64,000 nt of DNA from Rhynchopus sp. YZ270_cl-10 (GCA_964035575.1 OZ037861.1:1-64000), one strand, 5' to 3'; shown: positions 51,619 through 62,973, numbered from the stretch's first letter. A program made the numbers and translations. Notes: a model not told the origin generated them from the sequence alone.

Positions 51619-53210
51619 TACAGCAAATATTGCCCTCTGGTGTTTTATTTCTCTTCTATTTCTCTTCTACAGAATATTAACGAAAAATTTAAGTTGCCAA
51701 TTTTTTTTGCCATTTTTTCAAAGTGACCCCACCACAAGCCGGGATTGGCTCGGAAATGCACCATAACTCAGTTTTCTGCACAAAAACCCCTAACGTTGCT
51801 CAGCGCGCTTTTTTTGCACCCGATTCCGGATTTTGAGATTTTGGGACCCCGATTTAGGAAATACCCTGGTTGAACCACGAGAGTACCATGGGAACTGGGT
51901 TGCTGACCGCACCATCCAGGCTGTACCTCAATTTTTTTTTGCCTGCGGCGCCATTTTTCCTTTTTTGCTCCGCAAAAAAGGATTCGACGTGTGACTCTGT
52001 GCTGTAAAAAGCTAGATTTTTACACTGCACCCTAAATTTTTTTTCGCCTGCGGCGCCATTTGTTTGATTTTTTTTGCTTCGCAAAAAAAAAATACAGTTC
52101 CCTATGTTCCCAATGTCCCTGGTCAGCAGTGCTGAAAAATTTTTGGGCACAAAAACAGCTGACCCCCCTATTTTGAAATCAGAATCCCTGGATAAGACAC
52201 TGGCGCAGGGTGAAAAAAAACCCCGCAACAGAACTCAAAAAAAATCTGAAAACGTAGCGGAGGGGCTGGAACAACACCAAAAAAAAAAAAAAAAAAAAAA
52301 AAAAGAAATATCGACATAATTTCAGAGCTCGCGCTAAAGTCCATCCCTCATCCCGGGATTTTTGGGGGTTTTGGTAGGAACGTTTTTTTTTTGCAGTACG
52401 GGGATTTCATTAAGAAACCAGAAGTTCTAATATTGTTGAGTAAGACCACCACATAGTGGACTTGCATATACATGTGACCCCGCCGTGGAACGCAATTGGC
52501 TCGGAAAGTCAAAAGAAAGAGGAGAAAAAAGAAAAGGAAAAAAAAAAAAAAAGTTGGGTACCGTGCGCCTGCGGCGCTGCCTGTTCCCTACCAGTTTCTA
52601 CAGGCAAACACTTGCCCCCTTTACCTTACACTGACGGGTTTTGACCAAAACCAAGAACTTGTCCATTTCGGCAAATTGACCCCACCACAGAACGGACGGA
52701 TTCCGGAAATGCAAATGCCGGTGTTTTCGCGCATTTTCATGTTTCAAGACGTCAGGATCAGGGAGAGAAAATCTGGTTGTGGGATTTACCTTGGCCCTCT
52801 TTACCCACATGGATTTTGACCAAAACCAAAAAATTGGCCATTTCGGCAAAGTGACCCCACCACAGCGCGGACGGATTCCGGAAATTCCAATCGCGGTATG
52901 TTTTGGGGCTGAAAACCCACTGATTTTCAGGAGAAAAATTGCTTCCAAATCTCGGAATTTTCCGAATTTTCCTGAAAATGACCCTTGTTTACGAGTATGG
53001 GTTCATATTTTGCGAAAATTTAAGTCACTAAAATTTTGTCCATTTTTCCGTATATACCCCACCACAAGCCGGGATTGGCCCGGAAATGCCACAAAATGGG
53101 GTTTCCGGGCCTCCCCAGCTAACCTTTTCAAGGAACGTTTTTCCGTACCCGAAATCCATTTTTTCCCCATTTTTTCCCATAATTAGCGCGACCACTGCAT
53201 AATTTAGGTA
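51619..53210. other. Spacer with repeated GACCCCACCACA blocks
   Basis: A block recurs at ~52645-52735, 52825-52900 and 53040-53085: AAACCAAGAACTTGTCCATT-like, then TTGACCCCACCACAG, then CGGACGGATTCCGGAAAT. Long A/T runs occur (52278-52305). The last ~30 bp before 53209 match the 401-bp repeat. No gene seen. Confidence 0.55.
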
Positions 53211-53616
53211 CAGTCATCCAACAAACGTTGGTGGGTAAAAACGTTGGTGGGTAAAAAGGTTGGTGGATTTGGGTTCTCGAAAAAATTTGGTGTGTTTTTT
53301 GGATTAGAACTGCATTTTTGAGTTTCCTTTACGTGGACCCCTATGCCCCTCCTCCCCTCCCCCACTTCCACCCAAACCCGGTCCAGATTGAAAAAATAAT
53401 GCCGCAAAAGTAAAAAAAGATGCCCCACATACAAAACCTGCTGCAGGTTTACACCGTCAATGTTGCCCTTTTGGGTTTGCGGGTACATGGTAAACACAGG
53501 TTAGAAACCACTAAGGTTGGTGGGTAAAAAGGTTGGTGGGGTAAAAACGTTGGTGGGTTTGGGGTCTCGAAAAAAATTGGTGGGTTTTTACCCCACCAAC
53601 CTTTGTTGGATGACTG
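53211..53616. mobile_element. 406-bp MITE, Tc1/mariner type, with TA duplication
   Basis: Terminal inverted repeats begin CAGTCATCCAACAAA and extend ~32 bp (CGTTGGTGGGTAAAAA on the left; matching with a few changes on the right). Flanked on both sides by TA. The flanks (CATAATTTAGG and TGTTATGTGCATAATATACC) are contiguous around a single TA in the 401-bp satellite units, so the empty site is visible in the same window. Subterminal direct repeats of GTTGGTGGGTAAAAA follow. No coding capacity. CAGT termini and TA target are typical of Tc1/mariner. Confidence 0.9.
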
Positions 53617-53618
53617 TA

Positions 53619-53829
53619 TGTTATGTGCATAATATACCCATTAGAGCCCATTCAGGGAAATTTTCGTTTGTAGGGCATTTTGCAAACCGCAACATGTTAT
53701 CCCTTTCCTGCTATTCCCACGAAGACTCGCCTGTAAGGACGCACTCGCAGTAGAAACGAAAATACCAAGGCTTGTGACCAACAAAGGTGTATTGATGACA
53801 CTGCTGGCATGGTTCCCAGCACAGAAACA
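53619..53829. other. Right flank of the MITE
   Basis: First ~35 bp continue the 401-bp repeat (ATATACCCATTAGAGCCCAT); then unique sequence leads into the octamer array. No gene seen. Confidence 0.45.
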
Positions 53830-55279
53830 TGTGGAGCTGTGGAGCTGTGGAGCTGTGGAGCTGTGGAGCTGTGGAGCTGTGGAGCTGTGGAGCTGTGGAG
53901 CTGTGGAGCTGTGGAGCTGTGGAGCTGTGGAGCTGTGGAGCTGTGGAGCTGTGGAGCTGTGGAGCTGTGGAGCTGTGGAGCTGTGGAGCTGTGGAGCTGT
54001 GGAGCTGTGGAGCTGTGGAGCTGTGGAGCTGTGGAGCTGTGGAGCTGTGGAGCTGTGGAGCTGTGGAGCTGTGGAGCTGTGGAGCTGTGGAGCTGTGGAG
54101 CTGTGGAGCTGTGGAGCTGTGGAGCTGTGGAGCTGTGGAGCTGTGGAGCTGTGGAGCTGTGGAGCTGTGGAGCTGTGGAGCTGTGGAGCTGTGGAGCTGT
54201 GGAGCTGTGGAGCTGTGGAGCTGTGGAGCTGTGGAGCTGTGGAGCTGTGGAGCTGTGGAGCTGTGGAGCTGTGGAGCTGTGGAGCTGTGGAGCTGTGGAG
54301 CTGTGGAGCTGTGGAGCTGTGGAGCTGTGGAGCTGTGGAGCTGTGGAGCTGTGGAGCTGTGGAGCTGTGGAGCTGTGGAGCTGTGGAGCTGTGGAGCTGT
54401 GGAGCTGTGGAGCTGTGGAGCTGTGGAGCTGTGGAGCTGTGGAGCTGTGGAGCTGTGGAGCTGTGGAGCTGTGGAGCTGTGGAGCTGTGGAGCTGTGGAG
54501 CTGTGGAGCTGTGGAGCTGTGGAGCTGTGGAGCTGTGGAGCTGTGGAGCTGTGGAGCTGTGGAGCTGTGGAGCTGTGGAGCTGTGGAGCTGTGGAGCTGT
54601 GGAGCTGTGGAGCTGTGGAGCTGTGGAGCTGTGGAGCTGTGGAGCTGTGGAGCTGTGGAGCTGTGGAGCTGTGGAGCTGTGGAGCTGTGGAGCTGTGGAG
54701 CTGTGGAGCTGTGGAGCTGTGGAGCTGTGGAGCTGTGGAGCTGTGGAGCTGTGGAGCTGTGGAGCTGTGGAGCTGTGGAGCTGTGGAGCTGTGGAGCTGT
54801 GGAGCTGTGGAGCTGTGGAGCTGTGGAGCTGTGGAGCTGTGGAGCTGTGGAGCTGTGGAGCTGTGGAGCTGTGGAGCTGTGGAGCTGTGGAGCTGTGGAG
54901 CTGTGGAGCTGTGGAGCTGTGGAGCTGTGGAGCTGTGGAGCTGTGGAGCTGTGGAGCTGTGGAGCTGTGGAGCTGTGGAGCTGTGGAGCTGTGGAGCTGT
55001 GGAGCTGTGGAGCTGTGGAGCTGTGGAGCTGTGGAGCTGTGGAGCTGTGGAGCTGTGGAGCTGTGGAGCTGTGGAGCTGTGGAGCTGTGGAGCTGTGGAG
55101 CTGTGGAGCTGTGGAGCTGTGGAGCTGTGGAGCTGTGGAGCTGTGGAGCTGTGGAGCTGTGGAGCTGTGGAGCTGTGGAGCTGTGGAGCTGTGGAGCTGT
55201 GGAGCTGTGGAGCTGTGGAGCTGTGGAGCTGTGGAGCTGTGGAGCTGTGGAGCTGTGGAGCTGTGGAGCTGTGGAGCTC
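53830..55279. repeat. (GAGCTGTG)n octamer array, ~181 units
   Basis: 1.45 kb of essentially perfect GAGCTGTG octamers, flanked by unique sequence (AGAAACATGTG and GAGCTCAAAAAAAAG). The unit lacks stops in most frames, creating ORFs of ~500-650 codons that I reject as genes. Confidence 0.97.
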
Positions 55280-55741
55280 AAAAAAAAGACCTGTGAGACC
55301 TTCTCGAAAATTTTCATCCAGAAATGTGGTGTACAATGATGGTGAAAATAAACGGAATAGAAAACATAGCTCGGATTTGTTGTGCATGCTGTCATATTCA
55401 GGGACAAGCCGGAAAGCTGACCGCTGGGCTGGAACATGATTTGTGTGCGGACGAAAAAGAATAGTGAGAATAAACGAAAACAATATGTTGGTACAGTGTT
55501 GAGGAAGAAATCGTGCTGGCGTGTTTGTCTTAAGAGGGTCACTCTTTGGGTGGAAATGCAATATGTGGACTGGCCGGCTTCACTGCCAACGCGCAGTTCC
55601 ACGTTACGTGCGTGCATCCAAGTTCAAAAAAGGCGGTTGGGTATTAAAGCAGAACCTCTCATCCTCAGGATTATCTTGGACAAAATCCCCTGAGAAAGGG
55701 GAAAAACAAAGCGTGCACGTCAGTGTATTTGAGCACGCTCC
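55280..55741. other. 3' flank of the glycosidase-like gene
   Basis: Unique sequence. On the minus strand it lies downstream of the stop codon at 55742 and probably includes its 3' UTR. No other gene recognised. Confidence 0.45.
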
Positions 55742-56917
55742 TCACATGTATGAACACCCGCCGTTGAACTCTGTGGTGCTCCCGTCCGCCCACTGGATGC
55801 ACGAGCAACTTGAACCTGTTCCGTTGAACAGCACCTTCACACCCTTTGCAAACTCCCGACGCAGCACGCAGGTGCCGTCGCCACAGGTGGAGGGGTCAGC
55901 TGGCGGTGTCAGCGGCGCGCCAAGGGGCTTGCTGTACTCAGGGTACACCGCCATCTGCATTCCTGGGTCCAACCCGCAGGCGTAAGAGAGAAAGTGCAGG
56001 AAGTAGTGATGGTCGTTCGCCGACGCAAGGAACCCTGCCAAAGTCAAGTTGAAGACGTTCAGCCCCTGCGGGCCTGTGGGGTTGTTGTCCCCGATGGACC
56101 GCACTGCCACTGCGTACCCCGGGATCTGCCCCGCCCTGAGAAGGAAGTTGACATCTGCGATCTTCGCCTGCCACTCCTCCTCAAAGTTCCCGTTGCACCA
56201 TGAGAGGTTAAGCCCGTTAGACGCACCCTTCTCTGCGAAGAGCTGCCTGTGCCCGTTGCACATTGTCATGTTCTCGGTCCCGACGACGTTACGCAGCATG
56301 TCCATCGCGACCTGCTGGCCTGCACTCCACGCGTTTTTTTTATCTTCAGAGCAGTTTCCGTTCGTCATAATGTCGTACCCCGTGGCGGCAGGGTTGTACG
56401 GTGCGATCTCCGGACCCACCCCATCGATGAAGGCTCCGTCGAAGACACCGCTGTCCATGTACTTCTGGAAGAGGCCGATCCAGACTTCGCGTGTGGTGGG
56501 GTTGGACCAGTCGTGTACGTGCTTGAGGTCGGGACGCATCTGCAGGGTGCCGTTGCACGAGAGAAGCAGCTCCGGGTGTGCCTCCATGTACACACCCACG
56601 TCGAAGAGCTTCTTGAAGACCAGGTCCCACGCCGTGCCTGCGTACAACTTCATGTCCACACCGTTGTCACGCAGCTGACGGGCCGCACGGATCTGCTTGT
56701 CCTCGCACTGCTCCTGCTGCGGCGCGACGTACAGCTCGGTGTTGTACCCAAGCACTAGCCACTGTGGTGGTGGCTGGCCACCACGCTCACCCTTCAACCA
56801 CGCAAGCTCTGTCTCGTTCCATTCATGTTCCGTCGGCGAGCAGAACGCGTACGTCGGGACAGTGTCCCATGAAAACGCTGGCATCCCGCCCAACACTAGA
56901 CTCAACATAACAAGCAT
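55742..56917 (-). CDS. Secreted glycoside-hydrolase-like TIM-barrel protein (391 aa)
   Basis: N-terminus MLVMLSLVLGGMPAFSWDTV is a good signal peptide. Seven or more N-glycosylation sites (NET, NGT, NCS, NMT, NLS, NLT, NGT) and many cysteines (C-terminal CGDGTCV...CSCIQWADGS...GGCSYM) fit a secreted glycoprotein. The body (FQKYMDSGVFDGAFIDGVGP, DIMTNGNCSEDKKNAW, GLNLSWCNGNFEEEW) resembles the putative glycosyl hydrolase family GHL15, in which FIDG near a barrel strand end is a likely catalytic region; that family link is from memory. I chose the ATG at 56917 over the longer frame to 57097 because it yields the signal peptide and lies 28 nt after a strong acceptor (GTTTTTTTTGTTCACAG, AG at 56946-56947). 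It would enter the secretory pathway through SRP. Substrate unknown. Confidence 0.85.
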   Translation of the reverse strand: MLVMLSLVLGGMPAFSWDTVPTYAFCSPTEHEWNETELAWLKGERGGQPPPQWLVLGYNTELYVAPQQEQCEDKQIRAARQLRDNGVDMKLYAGTAWDLVFKKLFDVGVYMEAHPELLLSCNGTLQMRPDLKHVHDWSNPTTREVWIGLFQKYMDSGVFDGAFIDGVGPEIAPYNPAATGYDIMTNGNCSEDKKNAWSAGQQVAMDMLRNVVGTENMTMCNGHRQLFAEKGASNGLNLSWCNGNFEEEWQAKIADVNFLLRAGQIPGYAVAVRSIGDNNPTGPQGLNVFNLTLAGFLASANDHHYFLHFLSYACGLDPGMQMAVYPEYSKPLGAPLTPPADPSTCGDGTCVLRREFAKGVKVLFNGTGSSCSCIQWADGSTTEFNGGCSYM

Positions 56918-56945
56918 TTTTAACCAGGTGTGGAATGTGTAGCAA

Positions 56946-56962
56946 CTGTGAACAAAAAAAAC
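56946..56962 (-). promoter_or_regulatory. Predicted SL trans-splice acceptor
   Basis: Minus strand TTTTTTTTGTTCACAG, the clearest polypyrimidine-AG in the window, 28 nt before the glycosidase-like ATG. No nearby in-frame upstream exon is needed. Confidence 0.65.
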
Positions 56963-57943
56963 AATACGGTGCCAAGAGCTATCTTCACCCACACAGGAAA
57001 ACGGGAAACGAAACAGGGGGGGTTTGTTAGTTGTACGCTTCCACGCTTGTGTTGTGCAGGAAGTCAATGTCACCCATATGGTGCCCCAGGTACCCAAAAG
57101 CGTTGGAGGGTATGCAATAAAACCATATGGGGGTGAGAGGATTCTGTTAAGATCGTGTTGTCCTCAGACTTTAAATAAAATGTGTCACCCAGGTGACCTC
57201 CCCACGACCACCTCAGATGTCCCCACAGCCCCCCATCGATTGCGTTCGTGCGTTTTTTTGTTTTGCTTTTTGTTTTTTGTTTTTAGATTTTTGTACACCC
57301 ACCCACCCACCCCACCAAATGCAGTCGTTTGGCAGCCCACCCCAGGACAGTGAAACGGTGTGCAAACAGGCAAAACTACCCATGTCTCGCTGTCCCCCTT
57401 CCCTCTCCCTCACCCCAGGCCCCTTAGCCTTATGTCGATCCCCGTTTGCTCCGTGCGGTGGGGTTCGGTAGTGGGATCTCTGGCCGCGGGGTGGTGACAG
57501 CACTGCGCGAGCGGGAGAGGACGGCTGACAAATACTTCATCTGCGTTGGTGTGTCGGAGAGTGGGCGGAGGAATGGTTCAAATAACAAAAATGTACGATT
57601 TGGTTGAGGATAGGCTCTTTTTACGCACACTACTTTGTGGGCGGAAAATGTCACATCATGTCACTCACCCAACCTTGCTTCGCAACACCCACCCACAAGG
57701 TGTGGAGGTAGTCCCAATCAAGGGTACTGGTGGTGCGCTAATGGTTGCGACAGTCTCCATGTTAACAAAAAGCAAAGAAAGATTTATAAGATGAACCTAA
57801 AGCCCACCGTGTTTACCTAACCAAACAAAAAACGGCTTAGAATACAACAATCCCTCTCGTGAACAGTGTCCTTTGATGCATGACCTGTGGCCCCCAACCA
57901 TAGGCCCAACGCGCTTAAAACAGCATTCGAAAAAACAGGACAG
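56963..57943. other. Intergenic region between two minus-strand genes
   Basis: 5' flank of the glycosidase-like gene and 3' flank of the next. Contains one stem-loop family member (57788-57823) and a related CCCTCTCGTGAACAGTG motif at ~57850. A 74-codon minus-strand ORF (57430-57654) has no recognisable domain and is not called. Confidence 0.5.
57788..57823 (+). repeat. Stem-loop family member 1 (diverged)
   Basis: AAGATGAACCTAAAGCCCAC followed by CGTGTTTACC. The outer arm is weak. Confidence 0.5.
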
Positions 57944-59762
57944 TTAACATACCCACAGTGCGGCAGGCGGCATGGTCGCAATCGTGCCCTCAGCCTCGAC
58001 AGCACGCAGCAGAGTGCCAATGCGCTGCTCGGTGGTGGTGCTGTCAAGCACCATCGCCACACCGGGCACAAGGTTGCCATTACTCTTCACGGCCTCTGTG
58101 AAGTCCTTCAACAGCTCCTCCTGTGGGGGGGGTAATGGTTTAAAAAAATACCCACGCACTTTTGTGGGAAAATCAGCGAGGCAGACTTTCGCGGAAATCT
58201 GAAAATTTTAGACTCTGCGCCAGTGTTGAAAAATACATCAAAATACAAAATACAAAATCAAGCAGATTCGTGTTCCAAAAAAAAAAAAAAGGTGGTGTCT
58301 TGTAGGCCCGAAAACACCTAAAATCCGCAACCCCATAAAACCACACAAAAAAACACCGAAAAAATGCGTCACCAGCCGGAAATTTGCCCAAAATGGGCTC
58401 GCCACGGTTCACGCCTGGCCAGACTCCAAAACAAAAATAAAAAAAGGATACCTCCGCATTGTCACAGATGCAAACCCGTACATTCCCCTCCTGCATAGAC
58501 TCCAGCCCCTCCCCTTGGTCGACGTACACCACCACCGATCCGATGTTCCGCAGCACAGGGGTCACCAGCGCTTCGCTTTCGGACTGTGCACCTTCCCCTT
58601 CCCCTTCCCCTTCCTCCCCACCTCCACCTCCTTCACCCCCTTCTTTCCCTGCAAGCAAAGCCTCGAAGGACTGCGCCAGGACCTTCAGGGTGGTTTCGGG
58701 TGCGTGGTTGAGGGAGAGGGCCGAGACCTCGGGGATGCGTCGCAGTGCGGAGTACGTGACCCACAGCTGGCTTGCCTGCGGGAGTGGGAGGAGTGGGTCC
58801 ACGTGGCGGGCGACGTCTGCCTCCACTGCCTCGCGAAGGATGTTGTAGCTGTTGCGGATGACAAGGGGGATGCGCTTCACCCCCGAGACTCTGGTCAGGA
58901 CCTTCAGCGCCTCTTCAGAACGTTGCATGTTGAACAGCGCGAAGGCAAGCTGCAGGCCCATGTCCACCACCCCGTACATAGCGTACACCTCCTCCCCGTC
59001 TGCCAAGAGACGTGAGAACCCTTCATACGACACATCATGTGCACGCTCATGGAGCTTCAAGACGTTCAGCACCACAGCCTCCTTGGTCACTAAGTCAATG
59101 TGTTCCGCAGGGAGTTCGGCGGCATCGGTAAGGACAATCTCCTTCGCTCGGTTGATGCAGGCGAGCGCAGTGAGCGGGTCTTTGCGGGAGGCAACGACAC
59201 CAAGGATGCCGAGAAAGGTGACCACCTCCTCGTGGTCCTCCTGGGAAGCAGACTGCAGGCGTTCGAGGGAGTCATGGAGCGAGGAGTTCGCGACCATGCC
59301 CTGGCAGGTGTCGAGGGTCACAACGAAGGGGCGCATGGTGTCTTCCTTTGTGAGTGTGGTTGAATGGAGGCCTTCGCTCACGGCAACGCTAGAGGTGTGT
59401 GGGACGGACATCACGTGGAGAAGATATGAAAGTGTGTTGGTGATGGACTGCCCTTCCCCGCCCTGCATCGTGACAGAGACGAAGAGAGCCCCAGCCGCGC
59501 GGCCCAGCTCTGTCGTCGCGCCCTCAATCATATCATTTTGGTGGTGCGCCTGTGGTGCAGGTGCTGCCTTCTTCTTCCCTATCCCCAACCCTGTCCCCAG
59601 CGCATTCATCCTGCTGTTGAACTCGCCCATCGCCCGGGAAAAGAGATTGTCTTGTCCTTTGCAACGATGTTGACGTGTCAAACTCCGGCGTGTTGCATGA
59701 GAAGCAGAAGACGCATAAGAGGTGGAACTAAGTCGCGAGCAGGCTTGCATTCGCAACGACAT
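57944..59762 (-). CDS. Hypothetical protein with a possible mitochondrial presequence (two exons, 495 aa)
   Basis: Exon 1 is 58452-59762 (437 codons) and exon 2 is 57944-58120 (58 codons plus stop), joined in phase 0 across a 331-bp intron (donor GTATCC, acceptor CCCCACAG). No family recognised. The start MSLRMQACSRLSSTSYASSA...SLTRQHRCK is rich in Arg/Ser without acids, like a mitochondrial presequence. Residues ~75-380 are mostly predicted helical, with segments such as ALACINRAKEIVLTDAAELP and GLQLAFALFNMQRSEEALKV reminiscent of TPR-type repeats. A Gly/Glu low-complexity loop follows (GKEGGEGGGGGEEGEGEGEG), then a compact end containing VVVYVDQGEGLESMQEGNVR and VPGVAMVLDSTTTEQRIGTL. I set the start at 59762, 35 nt after an AG (TTCAACAG). 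The C-terminus LWVC* overlaps a GTATGT, so a further exon is possible. Confidence 0.75.
58121..58451 (-). other. 331-bp intron
   Basis: Donor GTATCC, acceptor CCCCCCCCACAG, phase 0 (DNAE|EELLKD). Reading through gives a run of aromatic, low-complexity residues unlike either exon. Confidence 0.75.
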
Positions 59763-60340
59763 TTTGGGGGGGTTTTGTGTGTGTTTTGTGTTTTGCTCTG
59801 TTGAATGATTTTTTTTTTTTCTTTTTCTTGTGATAAATTGTTGGAGTAGTGTAGTTGCCTCGGGTTGTGTTGCCACAGTTGTGAAATCTCCACTGTTCTT
59901 CTCCTTGTTGGGCCCACAAATACGCACAATAAGTAAAATGTGAACAACCTTGTTGCTATCACTTTGGTTCGGGTGTCAACACACGAGAACGCTTGTCATC
60001 CCTCTTCCAGTCAGTCGGGTCACTACGGCGCACTGCACCCGTTTGTCGGGAGGACACTCTCCACGGTGTGAAGCTGTGGTGACAATCATCGTTTCCAAAA
60101 AAAAAGCGGGGGGGAATAGAAGATCTTTGTATTTGCTCGACATAAGCTCTGGCAATGGTGTTCCCTGCACCGTGCGTACGGAAAACATTTTTGTTTGATT
60201 ATAGACTACTATCACTAGATAGCAGCAACAATTTTTTTTTTTCATGGCAGGAAAAAGACGCAAACATAAAAGACGCAAGAATCGGAGGGAGGACAAAGGG
60301 GAAAGAGAGCGTGTCGAAACACTAACAAAAGGAGTTTGGT

Positions 60341-60377
60341 AAGGTGCAGCTAAGCCCCGTGGTGCTTAGGTCATCTT
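60341..60377 (+). repeat. Stem-loop family member 2
   Basis: AAGGTGCAG then inner arms CTAAGC and GCTTAG, then GTCATCTT. Inner stem perfect; outer AAGGTG/TCATCTT pairs with wobbles. Confidence 0.65.
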
Positions 60378-60475
60378 CAAAACCAAAACAAAGAACGCAT
60401 TATTTCAACAAAACAAAAATCAAGAATACCTTTCACGACACAGACAAATCTCAACCAATGCAGAAAAAATTTGGC

Positions 60476-60507
60476 AAAGTGATGCTAAACCTCTTGTACT
60501 TCACCTT
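60476..60507 (+). repeat. Stem-loop family member 3 (diverged)
   Basis: AAAGTGATGCTAAACCTCTT then GTACTTCACCTT, followed by a second TCACCTT. Confidence 0.5.
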
Positions 60508-61879
60508 AAATCACCTTAAAGGGTGGGGAACGCGAGGGGGGCGAGTGGGGAGAGAGGCAGTCCGCAAAGAAAGGCAAAGAGGCTAAGAGGGAGGGGAGGG
60601 GGTGTTTAAAAATATAAAGGCTTTTCGGCATGGTCATTTTACTATACCAATGCTGGTTTGCGCTTGAGTGAGGCTTTACCCTCTACCCGGTCTCGTCTCT
60701 CTGCCTTTTTTTCTTCTGCGGATACAGGGGGGAAAGTGAAGTTTCATTTTTGATTATTATTATTTTTTGCCATTCCTTTTTTTAGGGAAACGGAGTAAAT
60801 GTACGGTCCTGGAAGCTCAAAGAAAATGGGGTCGGGATGTTGCCTTCCTAAACTCGGAATCTTTTTTGTTGTTTTTTTTTTGTGTAATCGGAATCTCTTT
60901 TGTTGTTTTTTTTTACCTTGGTGTCCCGCTGGTGCCTGTCACGTTCGATCCGGGGACCGTCAGATGGACCCTCAAGTTGTGGCGGCTTAGGTTTCTCTCC
61001 CACATCCACTGGCCGCAGATTGGGCATCTCCTCCTGCGCGTGGGGGCCTGTCGCAATCGATGTACACTCTACCAGTGTCACACAATTTGTGAAAAAAAAG
61101 GGGGGGGAGGCAGTCTGCAGACTAAGGATTGGGGGTCTGGTAATTAATTAATTAAATGCTAGTCTGCACGGGGTTTCGTAACGAACAATGCAGGCGAAAA
61201 CGCCGTTATTTGCATTTTTGGGCCGATCCCAGTCAGTGGTGGGGTCAATCTGAAGAAATGGACACAATTTTAATGACTTAAATTTTGGACAATATGAGCC
61301 CGGTCACTAATAGCTGGGGCCCATTTTCGTCCAAAAATTTCCTCAAAATCCGGGTTTGTAATATTGACTTCACCTTCGGTTACCCTACCGGGGGGGTGAA
61401 GGAAGGTTGTGGAAAAGGGTCCTTATTTGCATTTTTGGGATCCGCCCGTGCAGTGGTGGGGTCAATCTCGAAAATTGGACAATTTTTTGACCACTTAAAT
61501 TTTGAGAAATATGAGCCCGGTTGCTTATACGTGGGGCCCATTTTCAAAAAAAACCGGGTGGGTATTGTAATTAATTAAATGATTTATTAGTCTGCAGTCT
61601 GGGGGGAGGTGTCGTCACTCACCTTTGTATCATCATTGAAATAACGTTGCTACCCAAGTATCAGCTCTCCTATCCATGGACAGGTTCCGTACAACAACGT
61701 CGCCCAAAGGCGAATGAATTTCAAATAAGCTTTTTTTTATAGAAAGAAACAAAACGAAACGAAACTTGAAATACAAAAACCCTCTTCGTTACAATATACC
61801 TAAAGAACGGTAGTGAGTAATACAGACATGAGCGCGACCTCATGCAAAACGCAGCAAAACACACACAAGAAAAGTTTTT

Positions 61880-61921
61880 AAGCAAACACAAGCCTCGCAT
61901 GCTTATGCTTAGTCTCCTTTG
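61880..61921 (+). repeat. Stem-loop family member 4 (diverged)
   Basis: AAGCCTCGCATGCTTATGCT then TAGTCTCCTTT. Confidence 0.5.
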
Positions 61922-62656
61922 GCACACAAAATGAAACGTTGAAGGTTGAATATGCATCACGTGGCATACATCACACACACAAAGAAAGATGGGAGCAATG
62001 AAAGTTGACTTGAAATACAAAGCCCTCTCGTGAACAGTGTACCTATAAAAAGGGTGCAAAAGAGTAGGTGAATGATAGCACACAAAACAAAAGTGAAGTT
62101 ATTGATGCAGGCACCTTCCGACTGACCCACGTACGATGCCAGCCATCCGGATGAAAAACAAAACAAAGCTAAAAAAAAAGGCCAAAAGTGCAAATGCTCT
62201 CAAGACGCAGGTATCGTGGAAGGTATCCATACAGTGCAGCCGTTCCTTGTAGACACCTTACCTACCCACCGCACGACAGTGAAAGTCCATGACTCGGTAA
62301 AAACACAAAGTAAAACCACAAGGCAGGTCATTTACTTCACCGTCGTGAGGTGCTGCTGTTGGGCAATTAGTACGGACGTGCCGTCCGTTAGACATGATAG
62401 TCGTTTCTCAGCTCTCCACTCCACACCACACAGACCGTGTGTACGCAAACAATCAGACTAGCCAGTTGGGCGTCATTGTGCCCGGGGGGCGGGGCTGTTG
62501 CACTGCAGCAAAGGTGCTGACTGATGGGTCAGCATCCTTGGAGTATGTACGTTATGCACGGACAGTTTTCTTTTACTCTTTTTGTGGGTTTTTGTCATTT
62601 GTAGAATGATTCTCTCGTTTGGGTTGATGAGGGGAAACAAATAAAGAAAAGTTTAT

Positions 62657-62691
62657 AAGATGAACCTAAGCATCTCGTGCTTAGTCACCTT
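62657..62691 (+). repeat. Stem-loop family member 5 (best copy)
   Basis: AAGATGAAC, inner arms CTAAGCA and TGCTTAG around TCTCG, then TCACCTT. 7-bp perfect inner stem, with outer pairing AAG-TGA/TCA-CTT. Confidence 0.7.
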
Positions 62692-62760
62692 GAAATAAAA
62701 AAAGGGCGAGCAGGGGAATAATTTTCAAGAAGAATAATTATAGAGAAAAGCTTTTGCTGG

Positions 62761-62795
62761 GGATGACCTTAGCCTCACAGTGCTTAGTCACTAAT
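62761..62795 (+). repeat. Stem-loop family member 6
   Basis: GATGACCTTAGCCTCACAGT then GCTTAGTCAC; loop contents differ from member 5. Confidence 0.55.
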
Positions 62796-62973
62796 AAAGA
62801 ATTAAGAAAAGTCTTTCAAAGAATGTGCCATACACGGTACAGGGTGGAGGCATGCACATCCTTGAGATTCCAGTTCGTCTTGGGAGGGGGGATTCTTGTT
62901 TGAACGATCAAATGATCAGAATTGCAAGGATTTCATAAAAAGGATTTGATGGAAAAACAACAATAAGATGTGG

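Noticed and set aside
53641-55617. ORFs of 495-658 codons across the GAGCTGTG array (STAPQLHS repeats)
   Set aside because: Open in several frames on both strands with no unique domain at either end; a by-product of an 8-bp repeat.
57944-57952. A third exon for the 58-kb gene after GGTATGTTAA
   Set aside because: GTATGT fits the donor pattern, but no convincing acceptor and continuing frame was found downstream; the stop at 57944 is accepted with caution.
60767-61147. Plus-strand ORF of 126 codons
   Set aside because: Hydrophobic low-complexity runs from T-tracts, no SL acceptor or domain, in a region of spacer motifs.
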